Shown in pieces: positions 1-10,657 of a DNA stretch of 64,000 nucleotides. The stretch covers positions 10,022,985 to 10,086,984 of the forward strand of contig NC_030852.1 of the NCBI RefSeq assembly GCF_000208745.1. The letters are read 5' to 3'. The position numbers and the translations under genes are program-made. The first letter of the stretch is position 1, and the number at the start of each line of letters is the position of its first letter. The notes below the pieces were generated by a model. The model did no database searches and was not told the origin of the DNA. It saw only the letters and a list, made by a program, of their open reading frames with translations. The DNA comes from Theobroma cacao. Its lineage: Eukaryota > Streptophyta > Magnoliopsida > Malvales > Malvaceae.

Positions 1-601
1 TTCTATCTTTGGAAATAATTTTGATGATTGTCTCTCAAATCTTGGGTATTCAAGAGATGTGAAGAAACAAATTGGGTGCTCAATTGGGAGAAATGTCATT
101 TCATGGTGTGAGAAGGTATTGTTCTTGGGCACAAGATCTCTAGTAGTTGCATTGAGGTAGATAAAGCAAAAATTGAAGCAATTGAGAAATTACCACCTCC
201 AACAAATGTTAAAGGTATTAGAAGTTTTCTTGGTCGTGCTGGTTTTTATAGAAAATTTATTAAAGACTTCTCAAAAAATTTTAAACCACTTTGTAATTTA
301 TTGGAAAAAAATGTGGCATTTAAGTTTGATAATGAATGTCTTGTTGATTTTGATTGATTGAAAAAAAGATTAATATCTGTACCTATCGTAAGTAGTCCCG
401 ATTGAACTTTTTCTTTTGAACTAATGTGTGATGTGAGTGATTATACGGTGTGAGCTGTTTTGGGACAAAGGAAGGATAAAATCTTTCATTCCATTTATTA
501 TGCTAGCAAAACTTTGAATGAGGCCCAAAAAAATTATACCACAACAGAAAAGGAGCTTTTGGCTGTAGTTTTTTCTTTTAACAAATTTTGCTCTTATCTC
601 G
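1..601 (+). pseudogene. Athila/Tat-like Ty3 pol, end of RT and start of RNase H (left half)
   Basis: This is decayed pol of the element that hosts the 45-kb insertion. Frame 1 reads the end of reverse transcriptase and the start of RNase H: FMV followed by a stop, then VLGHKISS, SFLGRAGFYRKFIKDFSK, ELMCDVSDY (RNase H acidic residue) and TTEKELLAVVF. In-frame TGA codons occur in the FMV segment, near 355 (FD-stop-L), in the PD-stop-TFSFEL segment and in the YTV-stop-AV segment; at least one is a tryptophan codon turned into TGA. Reading stops making sense after SYL at base 600. It resumes in the same frame at 45581 once the insertion and one copy of its target duplication are removed. The DECL/KELLAVVF style resembles the Athila/Tat branch of Ty3 elements. 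The class is clear; the lineage is by eye. Confidence 0.85.
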
Positions 602-985
602 TGTGAAACCTCGACTTCTATAGACGCTTATCTTGAGGTAGACATTAAAACATGGATTAGGGGTAATTTTATCATTTTTCTTGGTGAGCTCCTAGAAGTA
701 GGTTTTCTAATATTATTAAAGTCTAAGTAAGTAAAATAAGTAAATAAATAATATATAACAATAAAATAAATAAAATAAAAATAATTTCCATATTAGGGGT
801 AAAATAGTAATTTTAGATCTCGAGTCTAAATTTTTAAGTTTTTATGGACTCGAGTACCTCTAATCTATTGTGGACCTTTTCTCAATGTCGAAAGAGTAAA
901 AGAGTGAACCAAGAGAAAGAGGGAAGACAAAGTCAACTTGTTAATGGCATTTTCGTACATATGTGAAACTTTTGTCAACCCTAGG

Positions 986-993
986 TATAAATA
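986..993 (+). promoter_or_regulatory. TATA box of E1 5' LTR
   Basis: TATAAATA lies 385 bases into the LTR, followed by a CT-rich stretch typical of plant start regions. In the 3' LTR the matching site (about 40671) reads TGTAAATA, so that copy of the promoter is probably weakened. Confidence 0.6.
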
Positions 994-2040
994 TCTCACT
1001 TTCCAGCACTTTCTCCATTTTTCCTCTCATTTATTCTCTCCATTGTAGATTTTTCATCTTCCATGGAGGCCATCCTTGAAACCCCCATAGCTTTCTAATA
1101 CTAACTCCAAATTTCATGTTTGTGGAGCACTTTTCATAGGATTTTTCATGCTCTTTCACTTTTTCACCTCAAAAAGCCTCAAAAAGTTTTCCTCTACACT
1201 TTCTTTTATTAGCTGAACATTTTTTGGAGAGAGAAACTCATCAAACTAGTTTAAAAACTCTTGAAGGAGTTTTCCCCTCTTTAATCCTTACTAAGAAAAT
1301 TCAACTACAAGTCCACCAAGGTGTGTAATGAGTTAGGGTTGATTTTTAAGTTGTTAATGATGGCCAAAAATTAGATTTGTGGGCTGTTTTATTGTTGAAG
1401 GTTATATTATAGTGGAAATGTGATTATTTATCTCTAGTGTGATTAGAATAGTGCAAACAAATGATTAATTTAATAAAGAGCATTGTGTTGGTGTAAGATG
1501 TCACTAAGGGAATTAATTAATTTTGGAATTATGAATTTTAAGGATGATATAGGTGCTGGAAAATGGAACTAATGAAAGAAGTGTTATGAAATTTGTTGGA
1601 GTTAGTATTAAGTTGACTAGTCAAATAGTGATTAAAAACTAGTTAGGAAAAACTAGTAAAGTTTGATTTAGGAAACAACCTTTGGATTTATATTCATACA
1701 AATTGGGTTGGTTGTGATGCTATTATGTGTGATAGGTTCCAACGGGACCCCACATTTCCACGTGGAGCATTAGTTGAGGTTGGAGCCGATCAAAAAAGGA
1801 AAATCAACAAAGACAAGTAAGTGAACTTGCATTTAAAATGTTTTGGGATAAATGCATATGCGTTTGAATGAATCACTTGAAAAATCTTTTCTTTTTCTTT
1901 AAAATATGCATGGGAACAAGCCTTTGATGAAACGTCCTTAAGTTGTGAAATGTGTAATGTGATGAATTCATGTGTTTTCTATATTATGTTGATATGTATG
2001 TTATGCCTTGAAAGGTATTATTGTATGATAACTACAATCA

Positions 2041-2172
2041 TGCTTGTGTGGCGTGGGAGTGCACATGATGGTGGTGATGTGGCGTGGGAGTGCACATGAT
2101 GATATTGCTGTGTGTGGTGTGGGAGTGCATATGATGACATTAGCTATGTGCGGTGTGGGAGTGCACATGAGT
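2041..2172 (+). repeat. Hairpin-forming tandem array, E1 5' LTR (4 units)
   Basis: Four units share the core GTGTGGGAGTGCACATGA. The last unit can fold with CTATGTGC pairing to GCACATGAG around a GGTGTGGGAGT loop. Related arrays sit at the same relative place in every related LTR of the window. Confidence 0.8.
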
Positions 2173-2266
2173 TGGATTGAGCTGGTCGTTGTATGCCCAG
2201 AACCATGTTGTTTATTTTGGGGGTGAGCAAAACTCTTTGATGTATGTTTGAAATTATCTATGGATA

Positions 2267-2268
<2 letters not shown>

Positions 2269-2302
<34 letters not shown>

Positions 2303-2321
2303 GTAGATATATATATATATN

Positions 2322-2358
<37 letters not shown>

Positions 2359-2362
2359 GTAG

Positions 2363-2393
<31 letters not shown>

Positions 2394-2395
2394 AA
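2269..2395 (+). repeat. (TA)n microsatellite with an ambiguous base
   Basis: A long TA dinucleotide tract broken by two GAAGTAGA interruptions, with an N at 2321. The homologous site in the 3' LTR (about 41968-41998) has the same interruption but only a short TA run, so the tract expanded after insertion or its length is uncertain in the assembly. Confidence 0.95.
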
Positions 2396-3362
2396 TTATT
2401 GTATACATGTTTACACATACTATTAAAAGGTTAAGGAAATGTTATATGATTGCATTGAATGTGACGGTATTGCAAACAACCCCATTTTCGCCGCAGCTAA
2501 ATTGATTCTTTTTGTAGCGAGAAACTTTTTGTCTTGGAAGTCACTGTTCTCGTTGCAGCCAAATTGATTTTCGTCACAGTTAGAAACTTTCTGCCTTGGG
2601 AGTCATTGCAGCCAAATTTGATTCTTGCTGCGGTGAGAAACTCCCTGTCTTGTTTGGAGATTTGCTGCAGTTCTCACTCTTAACTTCATTATTGATCATG
2701 GATCCTTCAACACTAAGGGATTAAATAATCAAGGGCTGAATTGAGGGGCTTTAACAACAAATTTAGCTAAATTGCATTGTTTTTTTTATAAGTGCGTTCG
2801 TATTTTCAAAAAACTTTCTGTACCGTTTGCTTGTTCCCTTCCTTTGTTCACTCACTAGGTTTATACTCACTCTTTTCAACTTCATGTTTTCAGATTCGGA
2901 GGCAGTTGGGACCATGGCATGGAATTCTTTTTCTCTAGTGTGATTAGAATAGTCCACTTATATTCGCCTTTTGGTAGGTACCATGGCATTCAGTAGTAGT
3001 ACCTATACCCAAAGTTACTCCGCTGGTAGTCAAGTGTCTTTTGCTTGTGTACATGTATACTATATGTTAGTTGTTAAGAATTATTTTGCAAACAAAATGT
3101 GTATATTTTGATTGATGATGCCATCGTGAGTTTGCAATGGATGACATTATTTTGGGAGAACATAAACATATGTATTTAGTTGCCATGGCATATTACTGAA
3201 GTGCTCATAGTTGAGAATTACGAATCGTGGCTTTAGATATGATGATGTATGATTGATAGAATAATGGACAGGATCACATAAAGAGGCTTGCTTGGGCTTA
3301 GTGGGCTGTGCCCATTAGGCCAATGTATCGGTCATGGCTCAAGATTTGGGCTGTGACAAAGT

Positions 3363-3374
3363 TGGTATCAGACC
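3363..3374 (+). other. E1 primer binding site (tRNA-Met type)
   Basis: TGGTATCAGACC starts four bases after the LTR end. It matches the plant initiator-tRNA-Met primer site TGGTATCAGAGC with one mismatch. Confidence 0.85.
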
Positions 3375-3581
3375 CTTAGGTTCTGTAAGTCCTAGGATTT
3401 TTATTATTAGTCCAGCTAAGTATCGGATCTTTATGTGGAAACTTCGGTTGTGAATTGTGAACCACGGCACATTTTACAAATAAGAAACCACATAGATTCC
3501 CTATTCTAGAAACCACCTTTTTCCTTAGGTATGATTATAAAATGTGTTTAATAATAGGTGTTTGCTTTTGTCCAGGTACGA

Positions 3582-5486
3582 ATGCCGCCTAAGACAAGAG
3601 CCATCTTGAGAAGGATGGGGGAGCTAGATGCTCCTAATGAGACAACACGGTAAGTCACGAGCATCCAACCCTATGGGGTGAGGTAAACGTGGCGAGGCCA
3701 CTAGGTCGGTGTGGGTAGATACACCTATGAGTAGACATAAAGAGGAATAGTTTCTAGGTGATGCGGATAGGCACCTAACTTGGGGCATTACCATCAAGGA
3801 CTTGGCTGTAGGTCTACAGGGAGTTAATAGGGTTATGGAGATGATGGCAACTCGTATGGATGAAATACAGAGAATAGCAAAGGGAAGACATGCAGCATAA
3901 GTGTCCCCCAGTTCACAAGGACAAGCTGATCGCCAACATTTAGAGGTTGAGAGGGGTCATGTAGAGGTTTCACTTTCTGATTTCTTGAAGCTTAAGCCTC
4001 CGTCACTTATAAGGTCTAATGCATCGAAGAAACCTCAGGTTTTCTTAGACAAGATGGAAAAAATTTGTTATGCCTTGGGATGTTCTTGTACTAGATCAGT
4101 TGAGTTGGCTGCTTTTTGATTAGAAGATGTGGCACAAGAGTGGTATGGTTCTCTGCATAGAGGTAAGCTGACTAGTGCAACATCAGTGACTTGGAATGGG
4201 TTTAATACAGTGTTTTTGAATCGATTCTTACCAATCAGTCTACGAAATGTGAGGGTTAGGGAGTTTGAGGCCTTAGTACAAACACCAGGTATGACGGTAT
4301 CGGAATACGACATCAAATTCACACAATTGGCTCGATACGTGCCTTATCTAATTTCTACTAAGGAAATAAAGATTCAAAGGTTTGTAGATGGGCTAATGGA
4401 AACATTGTTTAGGGCTGTAGCATCCAAGGATTTTAATACCTACTTTGTAACCATAGACTACACTTAGCGGATTAAAATGAGGAGCAATAAGAGTAGGGCT
4501 GCAAGGGATAGAGTCAAGAGGGCCAAGACAGAGGGCCATCAAGGTCACAAAGACTTCAATAGTGGTATTTCATCTTTCGACCATCAGGGCCCACAAAAGG
4601 ACTCACAGTTACCCCAACAAGGGAGTGACTTGACTAGTGTCAGCATTGGATTGGGACAAAAAACCTTCAGTGTTGGGAGGTAGCAAGGTAGTCAGGTTAT
4701 CACTCGTTGCAAAATTTGTGGGGTACGACATAGAGGATGATGCTTTCGCGCTACAGGGGTTTGCTATACGTGTGGTCAACTTGGACATATGAGGAGAAGT
4801 TGCCCGATGGCTCATCAACTATAAGGATCTGCTAGTGGCCCTACCTAGCCAGCTTCATTTGCTTTTTCGATAGCCACCTCATATGATCGGGAGACTAGTG
4901 GATCGAGAGGTAGAGGTGTTGTTACTTCCTCTTAGAGCAGGCCGTCTGAGTCTGGACATTAGAGTTCTACTGGTAAGAGCCACACAAGGGTATACGCCTT
5001 AACACCGCAGGAGGTCCAAACATCCAATGCAGTGGTCTCAGGTATTCTTTCTATTTGTAATATGGATGCTCGAGTATTGTTTGATCTTGGTTCTACCCAC
5101 TCTTTTATTTCTCCATGTTTTGCACTTTGGTTGGGTAAAGATCATGTTATGAGAGAAGAACAGTTAGTGGTGTTTTCCCCTTTAAGGGAGGTATTTGTGG
5201 CAGAATGGGAATATAGGTCTTGTGTAGTTCGAGTCAAGGACAAAGACACTTTGGTAAATCTAGTGGTATTAGACACTTTAGATTTTGACATGATCTTGGG
5301 AATGGATTGGCTATCGCCCTGCCATGCTAGCGTAGACTGTTATCATAAATTGGTTAGATTTGATTTTCCATGCGAGCCATCATTTAGTATTCAAGGATAT
5401 AGGAGCAATGCTCCAACCAATTTGATATCCGTCATATCTACCAAAAGGCTATTAAGACAGGGTTGTCCAGGTTACTTGGCTGCTTA
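3582..5486 (+). pseudogene. E1 gag and protease (degenerate, interrupted by E2)
   Basis: An MPPKTRA start at 3582 is typical of chromovirus gag. From about 3901 one frame (frame 1) stays open apart from in-frame stops: gag capsid region ([26 protein letters not shown]), a CCHC zinc knuckle CYTCGQLGHMRRSC at 4762-4803 (CX2CX4HX4C), then protease with LFDLGSTHSFI (Asp codon 5083-5085) and ILGMDWL. The protease active site reads D-L-G where D-S/T-G or a similar triad is expected, so it is probably inactive. The 3582-3900 part has many stops and possible frameshifts. The tract ends at GYLAAY, where the LTR of E2 begins; RT resumes at 37535. The gag/PR identity is firm and the exact ORF limits are not. 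Confidence 0.85.
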
Positions 5487-7975
5487 TAACACCTAGTACC
5501 TTCGTATAGAAGTCAATATGACCTTATCAACGAGACAAAGGGTCAATGGATGTTGATTTAAGTGCCAAAGGATGGAGACGAGCGAAAAGAGTATTTTAAG
5601 ATAAAATATTTCGTACGCGAAGAAATAATAATAAAATAATAATATTTCTATCAAGAAAAAATTTGTGAGATAAAAGATCATCGGATGTGAATCAGGGCAA
5701 AGTAAGATGTTTTGAGGCCTCATAAGGCTAGTCGAAAATTTTGGAATAAAATAATATTAAAATATTAATATTTTATTCGGTGTTGAAATTTTTCATGAAG
5801 GAGAAATATATGGGCAATCTAGGTGGAGGAGAAGAAAGACAAGGAAGTTTTAAAGAAAAGTGACGTTAATGGGGTCCGCATGTTTTTATTAAAGCTAGTG
5901 CGGGTAAGTAAATATTTAAATATTACGGTGTTATCGCATTGAATCATAAATTTGATATTCTATTAGTACAAGTGTTAAGGAAGAACAATGGAAAGAAATT
6001 GGAATTAAAAGATTGTGGGAGGATACAATTAAAAAGGGTGAAAACCTTGGAGGGCAAAATGATAATTTCTCAAAAAGCTTGGTCAAAGCTTCCAAAGGAA
6101 GCTTTGACTCTCCATCCTTATCCCATGGCCGGCCATTGTGTCCAAGGCATCATCTTCCTCCTTCATCTCCTCCCAATGCCTCCACCATAAAAATCAAGAT
6201 TTTCAATTTCTTTTTCTCGTTTTCTTTTCTTTCCTTTTCTTTTCTTACTCCTTTCTTCTCCTAACTTCTTGGGCATTAAATCTACAACTTCTAACCCCAA
6301 TTTCTAGCACATCTAAACCCTAGGGGAGAGAAAAAAAATCTCTCTTCCTTTCCTTTATTTTCTATTTCTACTTCACTTTCAACAACACTTGGATTTTTGG
6401 CTTCAAATCTTCATTTTTAAGGCTAAAAGGTATATATTTTCAACCCTTGAATTTTTGAATTTATGGGTTTGTCATTTTTGGACTTTATTTTCTAAGTTTC
6501 TTCAAATTTTCTTTTCTTGAAATTTGCTAGGTTCAGTTGATCTTTATACCTTCAAGTACCAAGGTAAAGAAAATTCAAACTTGAACAATTGGTGTAATGG
6601 GTTTGTGAATTAGACTAGAATTTTAGGTTAAAAGTTGGGTTAAAGTGTAGATTGTATAGTGTATTTTATTAGAATTATTAAATTCAAATTATGACTTGAT
6701 GGAGGTTGTTATGGCTTATTGGTAAATATAAGTTTTAACGGTATTTCAGGACTACTTGGATTAAGACTTTGTGGGCACTAGTCTTGTTAGGAGGCATTAA
6801 GGTGAGTGAACTTTCATTTAGAAATGTTTTGGGATAAATGCACATGTGTTTGAATGAATCATTTGAAAACTTTATTTGAATTCATTTTAAAATGTGCCTG
6901 GGAACAAGCCTTTGATGAAATGTCTTTACGTTGTGAAATGGTGCAATACGATTAACTCATGTATGCCTATATTATGCGATACATGTAAGGTGATGAATTA
7001 CGTAATTGAAATATTATGTTAAATTGCCAAATGATTTGTGGCATGTAATGTATTGTTATGTAAAGATTCTTGTTATATGTTGTTACATGTGCCATGCATT
7101 GAAATGTAATGTTGAATGATAATTGTAACCGCGGATGTGCGATGTGGGAAGGCACATGCCGAAAATGACGGGTGATTCCAGCTATGTGCGGTGTGGGAGT
7201 GCACATGAGCTGATGATCGGAGGATGATGATTCTAGCTATGTGCGGTGTGGGAGTGCACATGAGCTGATGACTAGTGGTTGCATACATGTTTACACATAC
7301 CATCGAAATGTTAGAGAAAAATTGTGTTATTGCATTGAATGTTGAAAGTTGAATTTTCTAAACACTTTAAAATGAGTTGAAAAGCAGCACGGCATCGAGT
7401 TTTGTTCATAATATACAAAATTGCATTGTTTTTAAATGAGTGCATCATGTTTTAAAAAAAAAACTCTTCGTAACGTTTGCTTGTGCCAATCCATGTTCAC
7501 TTACTAGGTTTATACTCATATTTTCAACTTTATGTTTTAGTTTCCAGGTTTGAAGATAGTTGGATCTTAGGTAGAGGTGTTTCCTCCTGTTCATCTTGTG
7601 GTAGGTTTACCAGAACACTCCATGATAGTATCCACGTCAGAGTCACTCCACTAATAGTCAAGGTCTTTGTATGTGTATATGGTTATTTAAATGTACTTAA
7701 TTGGTTTTATTGTAAACATTGTATGTTTGGTATGCATGTTGATGTTGCCACAGGTTGGCAAATGGTAATATTATTTTATGATTGGTGTTGTTCAGTTGCC
7801 ATGACTTATTTTCGAAAGGAAATTATTTTTGAAAACAATGAATTAAAAACCTTAGAGGTAAAAGAGGGATAGGTGGTCTAATAAACAAGTTTTCATAGAA
7901 AGGCTTGCTTGGGCTCAGTGGGCCACGACTATTGGGTCCTTACACTGGTCATGGCTTGGGAATTGGGCTATGACA
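5487..7975 (+). repeat. E2 5' LTR (2489 bp)
   Basis: Aligned by eye with 35486-37534. It holds a 572-bp stretch (5955-6526, including CT-rich sequence around 6205-6260) that is missing from the 3' LTR. A donor-like AAG|GTGAGTG lies at 6802, a three-unit hairpin array at 7130-7272 and an acceptor-like TTTTAG near 7540. It ends GGGCTATGACA before the PBS. Confidence 0.9.
7130..7272 (+). repeat. Hairpin array, E2 5' LTR (3 units)
   Basis: Two good units (AGCTATGTGC, an 11-nt loop, then GCACATGAGCT) about 55 bases apart, preceded by one degenerate unit. Each can fold into a stem of about ten pairs with a single bulged base. Confidence 0.8.
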
Positions 7976-7979
7976 AAGT

Positions 7980-7991
7980 TGGTATCAGAGC
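7980..7991 (+). other. E2 primer binding site (tRNA-Met type)
   Basis: TGGTATCAGAGC, an exact match to the usual plant initiator-Met primer site, starting four bases after the LTR end. Confidence 0.9.
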
Positions 7992-8216
7992 TCTAGGTTT
8001 ATTTGAGTCCTAGAGGTTCTTGTGGTTGTTAGCGGAGTTGTTGCAGTCCGTGTAATGTCTTGTCCTTAGATTGTGGGTGCGCAACATAAGTCAAGGACTG
8101 GAGGCTACATAGGCCTTTAATTCATTAGAAACCTAACTATTCCTATGATGTATAAATGGCTAAGCAATTGATACTTGGTTGCGTATAGGTTTGGAGGTGT
8201 GCCTATTGCACACGCC

Positions 8217-8729
8217 ATGTCTAGAAGAGATGGTAGTCTCGATACCCCTCACATTGCTAGCGAGGGATCGTTAGATTCCACTGCTAGGAGCCAATAACGC
8301 CCTGATCTAGGAACTCAGAGAAGTGGCCAGTCCCGGATTCCTATTACATGGATCCCACTGGATTTGGAAAAATTGTTTCATAGTGGGGAAAGCCTCGAAA
8401 GTAGTGAGAGTCTTGAAAGCGAAGATAACAATGTGATTTGGGAAGGCATAAAAACTTTTATGTTGGCAATGTCTAAGGCAAAGTTTAAGGAGAAGGTGAA
8501 AGAGGCAATGGCAAGAGGAAGTTATCGCCTGAAGAAGGTGTTCACTGTCTAAAACTTTCCTCTTGGATGTGGAAGAGGTGTTGCACCTATGAGTAGGGAG
8601 AAATTTGAGAGGCAACAGTAAACTTGGAGGAATAGGAACCAAGAGGATGAAGCGAATCTTGAAGAGGACTCGAAGAAAGATCCGTCGATGTGTCCAGATC
8701 AAGGCAACGATGATCCTAGGAACACTTAA
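8217..8729 (+). pseudogene. Decayed 170-codon ORF in E2, no recognised family
   Basis: From ATG at 8217 one frame runs 171 codons to TAA at 8727-8729. It is broken only by three in-frame TAA codons, each of which could be a CAA changed by one C-to-T transition. No frameshift is visible, which suggests a once-intact small protein. The product starts MSRRDGSLD. It has a Ser/Glu-rich acidic stretch (ESLESSESLESED), then a basic region (KAKFKEKVKEAMARGSYRLKK), then an acidic tail. There is no zinc knuckle and no RT, protease or integrase motif. Its place, just after the leader, is where gag begins in E1. It could be a gag remnant or an element-specific protein. Confidence 0.45.
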
Positions 8730-9689
8730 TAGTTTCGTTGGACTTCGTATTACTTTAAGTATGGGTAATTGCGAAGTGAACTAAGTAGTATATGTTGTTT
8801 GTATAAAGGATTTAAGAGTTTGGCTTGTATTTTATGTGGCTTAAACATATTATGAAGTAGTTATTTAAAGGACTTGGTACTTGTTAAAATTTTCACGTAT
8901 GACAGATGTGGATTAACACTATAATGATTAAGGAAAGATATACACCCTAGTGGCATGATTAGTCACCTTAGGCAATTATTGAAGGTTGACATAGGAAGTC
9001 ATTAACAATTCAAGCAACTACAAGATTTGATGATAAATATGTTTTGCAGTACTACGAAATGGTTACCAGTAAACAGGATAGACTTTTGAGTGTTAACCCT
9101 AGTTTCTAGCAAGGTGCATAACGCCATTTGAATTGATAGTGTTTATTAGGAATTATCATTTATTATGGTATGTGGGTATGTCATAATTTCAAATACAAAA
9201 ATAAGTAAGTAAATAAAAGAAGCCACAGTTTATGGGGCAAGTTGAATCGAAGAAGTTGATTTTTGAGTAAACATATTGAACTAGAGGACTATGCTATAAT
9301 AAGCAGATTCAATGTGTTTTAATTGCATAGGATATCATGAGACAACGTGGTAAGGTCAACAATCAATTGTGGAAATGTGAAATTGGGAATCTTGATTGTA
9401 GTTACAATTCAAAAGGATATGAAAGAAATCAAAGAGATTATAAGTGACATTTTAAATGGTTAACGTGATTAAGCTGAGGATTGTAAACTTAAGTATGGAG
9501 GGAATTATAAAATGATGCCACGACATTTTGCAATGATAATCTAACACAAACATAGACCATTGGAGGTAAATTATGGAACTTGGAAAAGATGAATTTTTGA
9601 TTTAATAAAGATTGTGAATGTAAATTGTGGAGAAAGATAAATTATTTTCATGGTTCTTGTACTAAAAGTCAATAAACTAGTTGAGTTAT
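8730..9689 (+). other. E2 internal non-coding region, part 1
   Basis: AT-rich E2 interior between the decayed ORF and the copia-like solo LTR. No coding motif or ORF of note. The E2 interior resumes at 14748. Confidence 0.6.
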
Positions 9690-10299
9690 TGTTGGGTGAG
9701 GGCTGATCATGCATCAAATACAAATAAAACACAACGAAAATAAATTTAAAAATTAAATTACGCCTCACCCTCATAGGATCTCTTTCATGATGAAATGAGT
9801 ACAGAATTAAATTAAAAATAAGAGTATGTGATTAGATCACTTTACCTAAATAACAAAGGTTGATGAATCCTTTGTTAAACCACCAAATCAGCCTTCAAAA
9901 AACTCAACCACCTCAGTCTGGTTGTTGCAAACCAAAGCTGTCCAAGGAATCCTTGTGCAGCCTCTAATAGTGATCCACACCAATGAATGAGAAAATCCTT
10001 CTTTAAGGATTGGGAGTGCTATGCTTGGACAATGTGCTAGCAAAGATGAGTTTCATAAACTCATAATCCACACAAAATTGTAAGGCTAAGCACACAAAAA
10101 AAATGAAGTGAATGAAAAACTATTTTTCTTCACACAATGAACGGTAAGACAAAAGAATTTCTAATGTGTCGTTCACTCCTTTTTTTTTTCAGCCATTTCC
10201 ACACCTTTTGTTTGGAGGCTATAGCAAGGTATTTATACCTTGGATTAATTTTAAACCCTAATTACAAAACTATTTTGTAATTGCCAATTAATCCAATAA

Positions 10300-10615
10300 T
10301 TTGAATAAATAATTTAATTAAGTCCTTTAGAAGCCCAATTAACTTAATTGTTTAATTTAATCAATTAGGCCCAATAACTTAATTAAACAATTTAATTAAT
10401 TAAGCCCAACAATTTAATTAAACAATTTTAATCAACTAAGCCCAATGACTAAATTAAACAAATTTAATCAATTAGGCCCAATAACTTAATCGTTTAATTT
10501 AATTAATTAGGCCCAATGACTTAATTAAATAATTTAATTAATTAGGCCCAATGATTTAATTAAACAATTTTGTTAATTAGGCATAACTTAATTAAACAAT
10601 TTTAATCAAGTGCTT
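10300..10615 (+). repeat. Tandem TTAATTA/GGCCCAAT repeat inside copia-like LTR
   Basis: Roughly eight to ten degenerate units combining TTAATTNNTTAA-type AT palindromes with AGGCCCAAT, about 30-40 bases each. It interrupts otherwise ordinary LTR sequence. Confidence 0.7.
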
Positions 10616-10657
10616 GAGAAGCTCATAACTTCTAATTTGATTAAGTCCAACTTAATC

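Larger units (their letters stand above)
602..3358 (+). repeat. E1 5' LTR (2757 bp)
   Basis: Begins TGTGAAACCTCGAC and ends TTTGGGCTGTGACA, directly followed by the PBS. It aligns over its length with 40288-42654 plus 45022-45576. It contains a TATA box (986-993), a splice-donor-like GTAAGT (1817), a four-unit hairpin array (2041-2172), a long (TA)n tract with one N (about 2269-2395), a degenerate CTGCAG palindrome region (2490-2670) and an acceptor-like TTTTCAG (2893). The last 120 bases, with the GCTTGCTTGGGCTTAGTGGG motif, are shared by all related LTRs in the window. Confidence 0.93.

Noticed and set aside
3363..3374. tRNA-like sequence at the PBS
   Set aside because: Only the 12-base primer match is present; no tRNA cloverleaf around it. 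The same holds for 7980, 31221 and 59275.
7477..7872. Open frame of 131 codons near the end of the E2 5' LTR (and its partner at 37000-37443)
   Set aside because: It is present in both LTRs but lies across the acceptor-like site, R/U5-type region and LTR end motif. The product is Cys/Phe/Tyr-rich with no domain. Homology of the two copies is explained by their being LTRs.
8307..8702. Minus-strand 131-codon open frame
   Set aside because: It lies opposite the decayed E2 ORF, which is longer and has a transition-only stop pattern. The antisense product looks like a mirror of biased codons.
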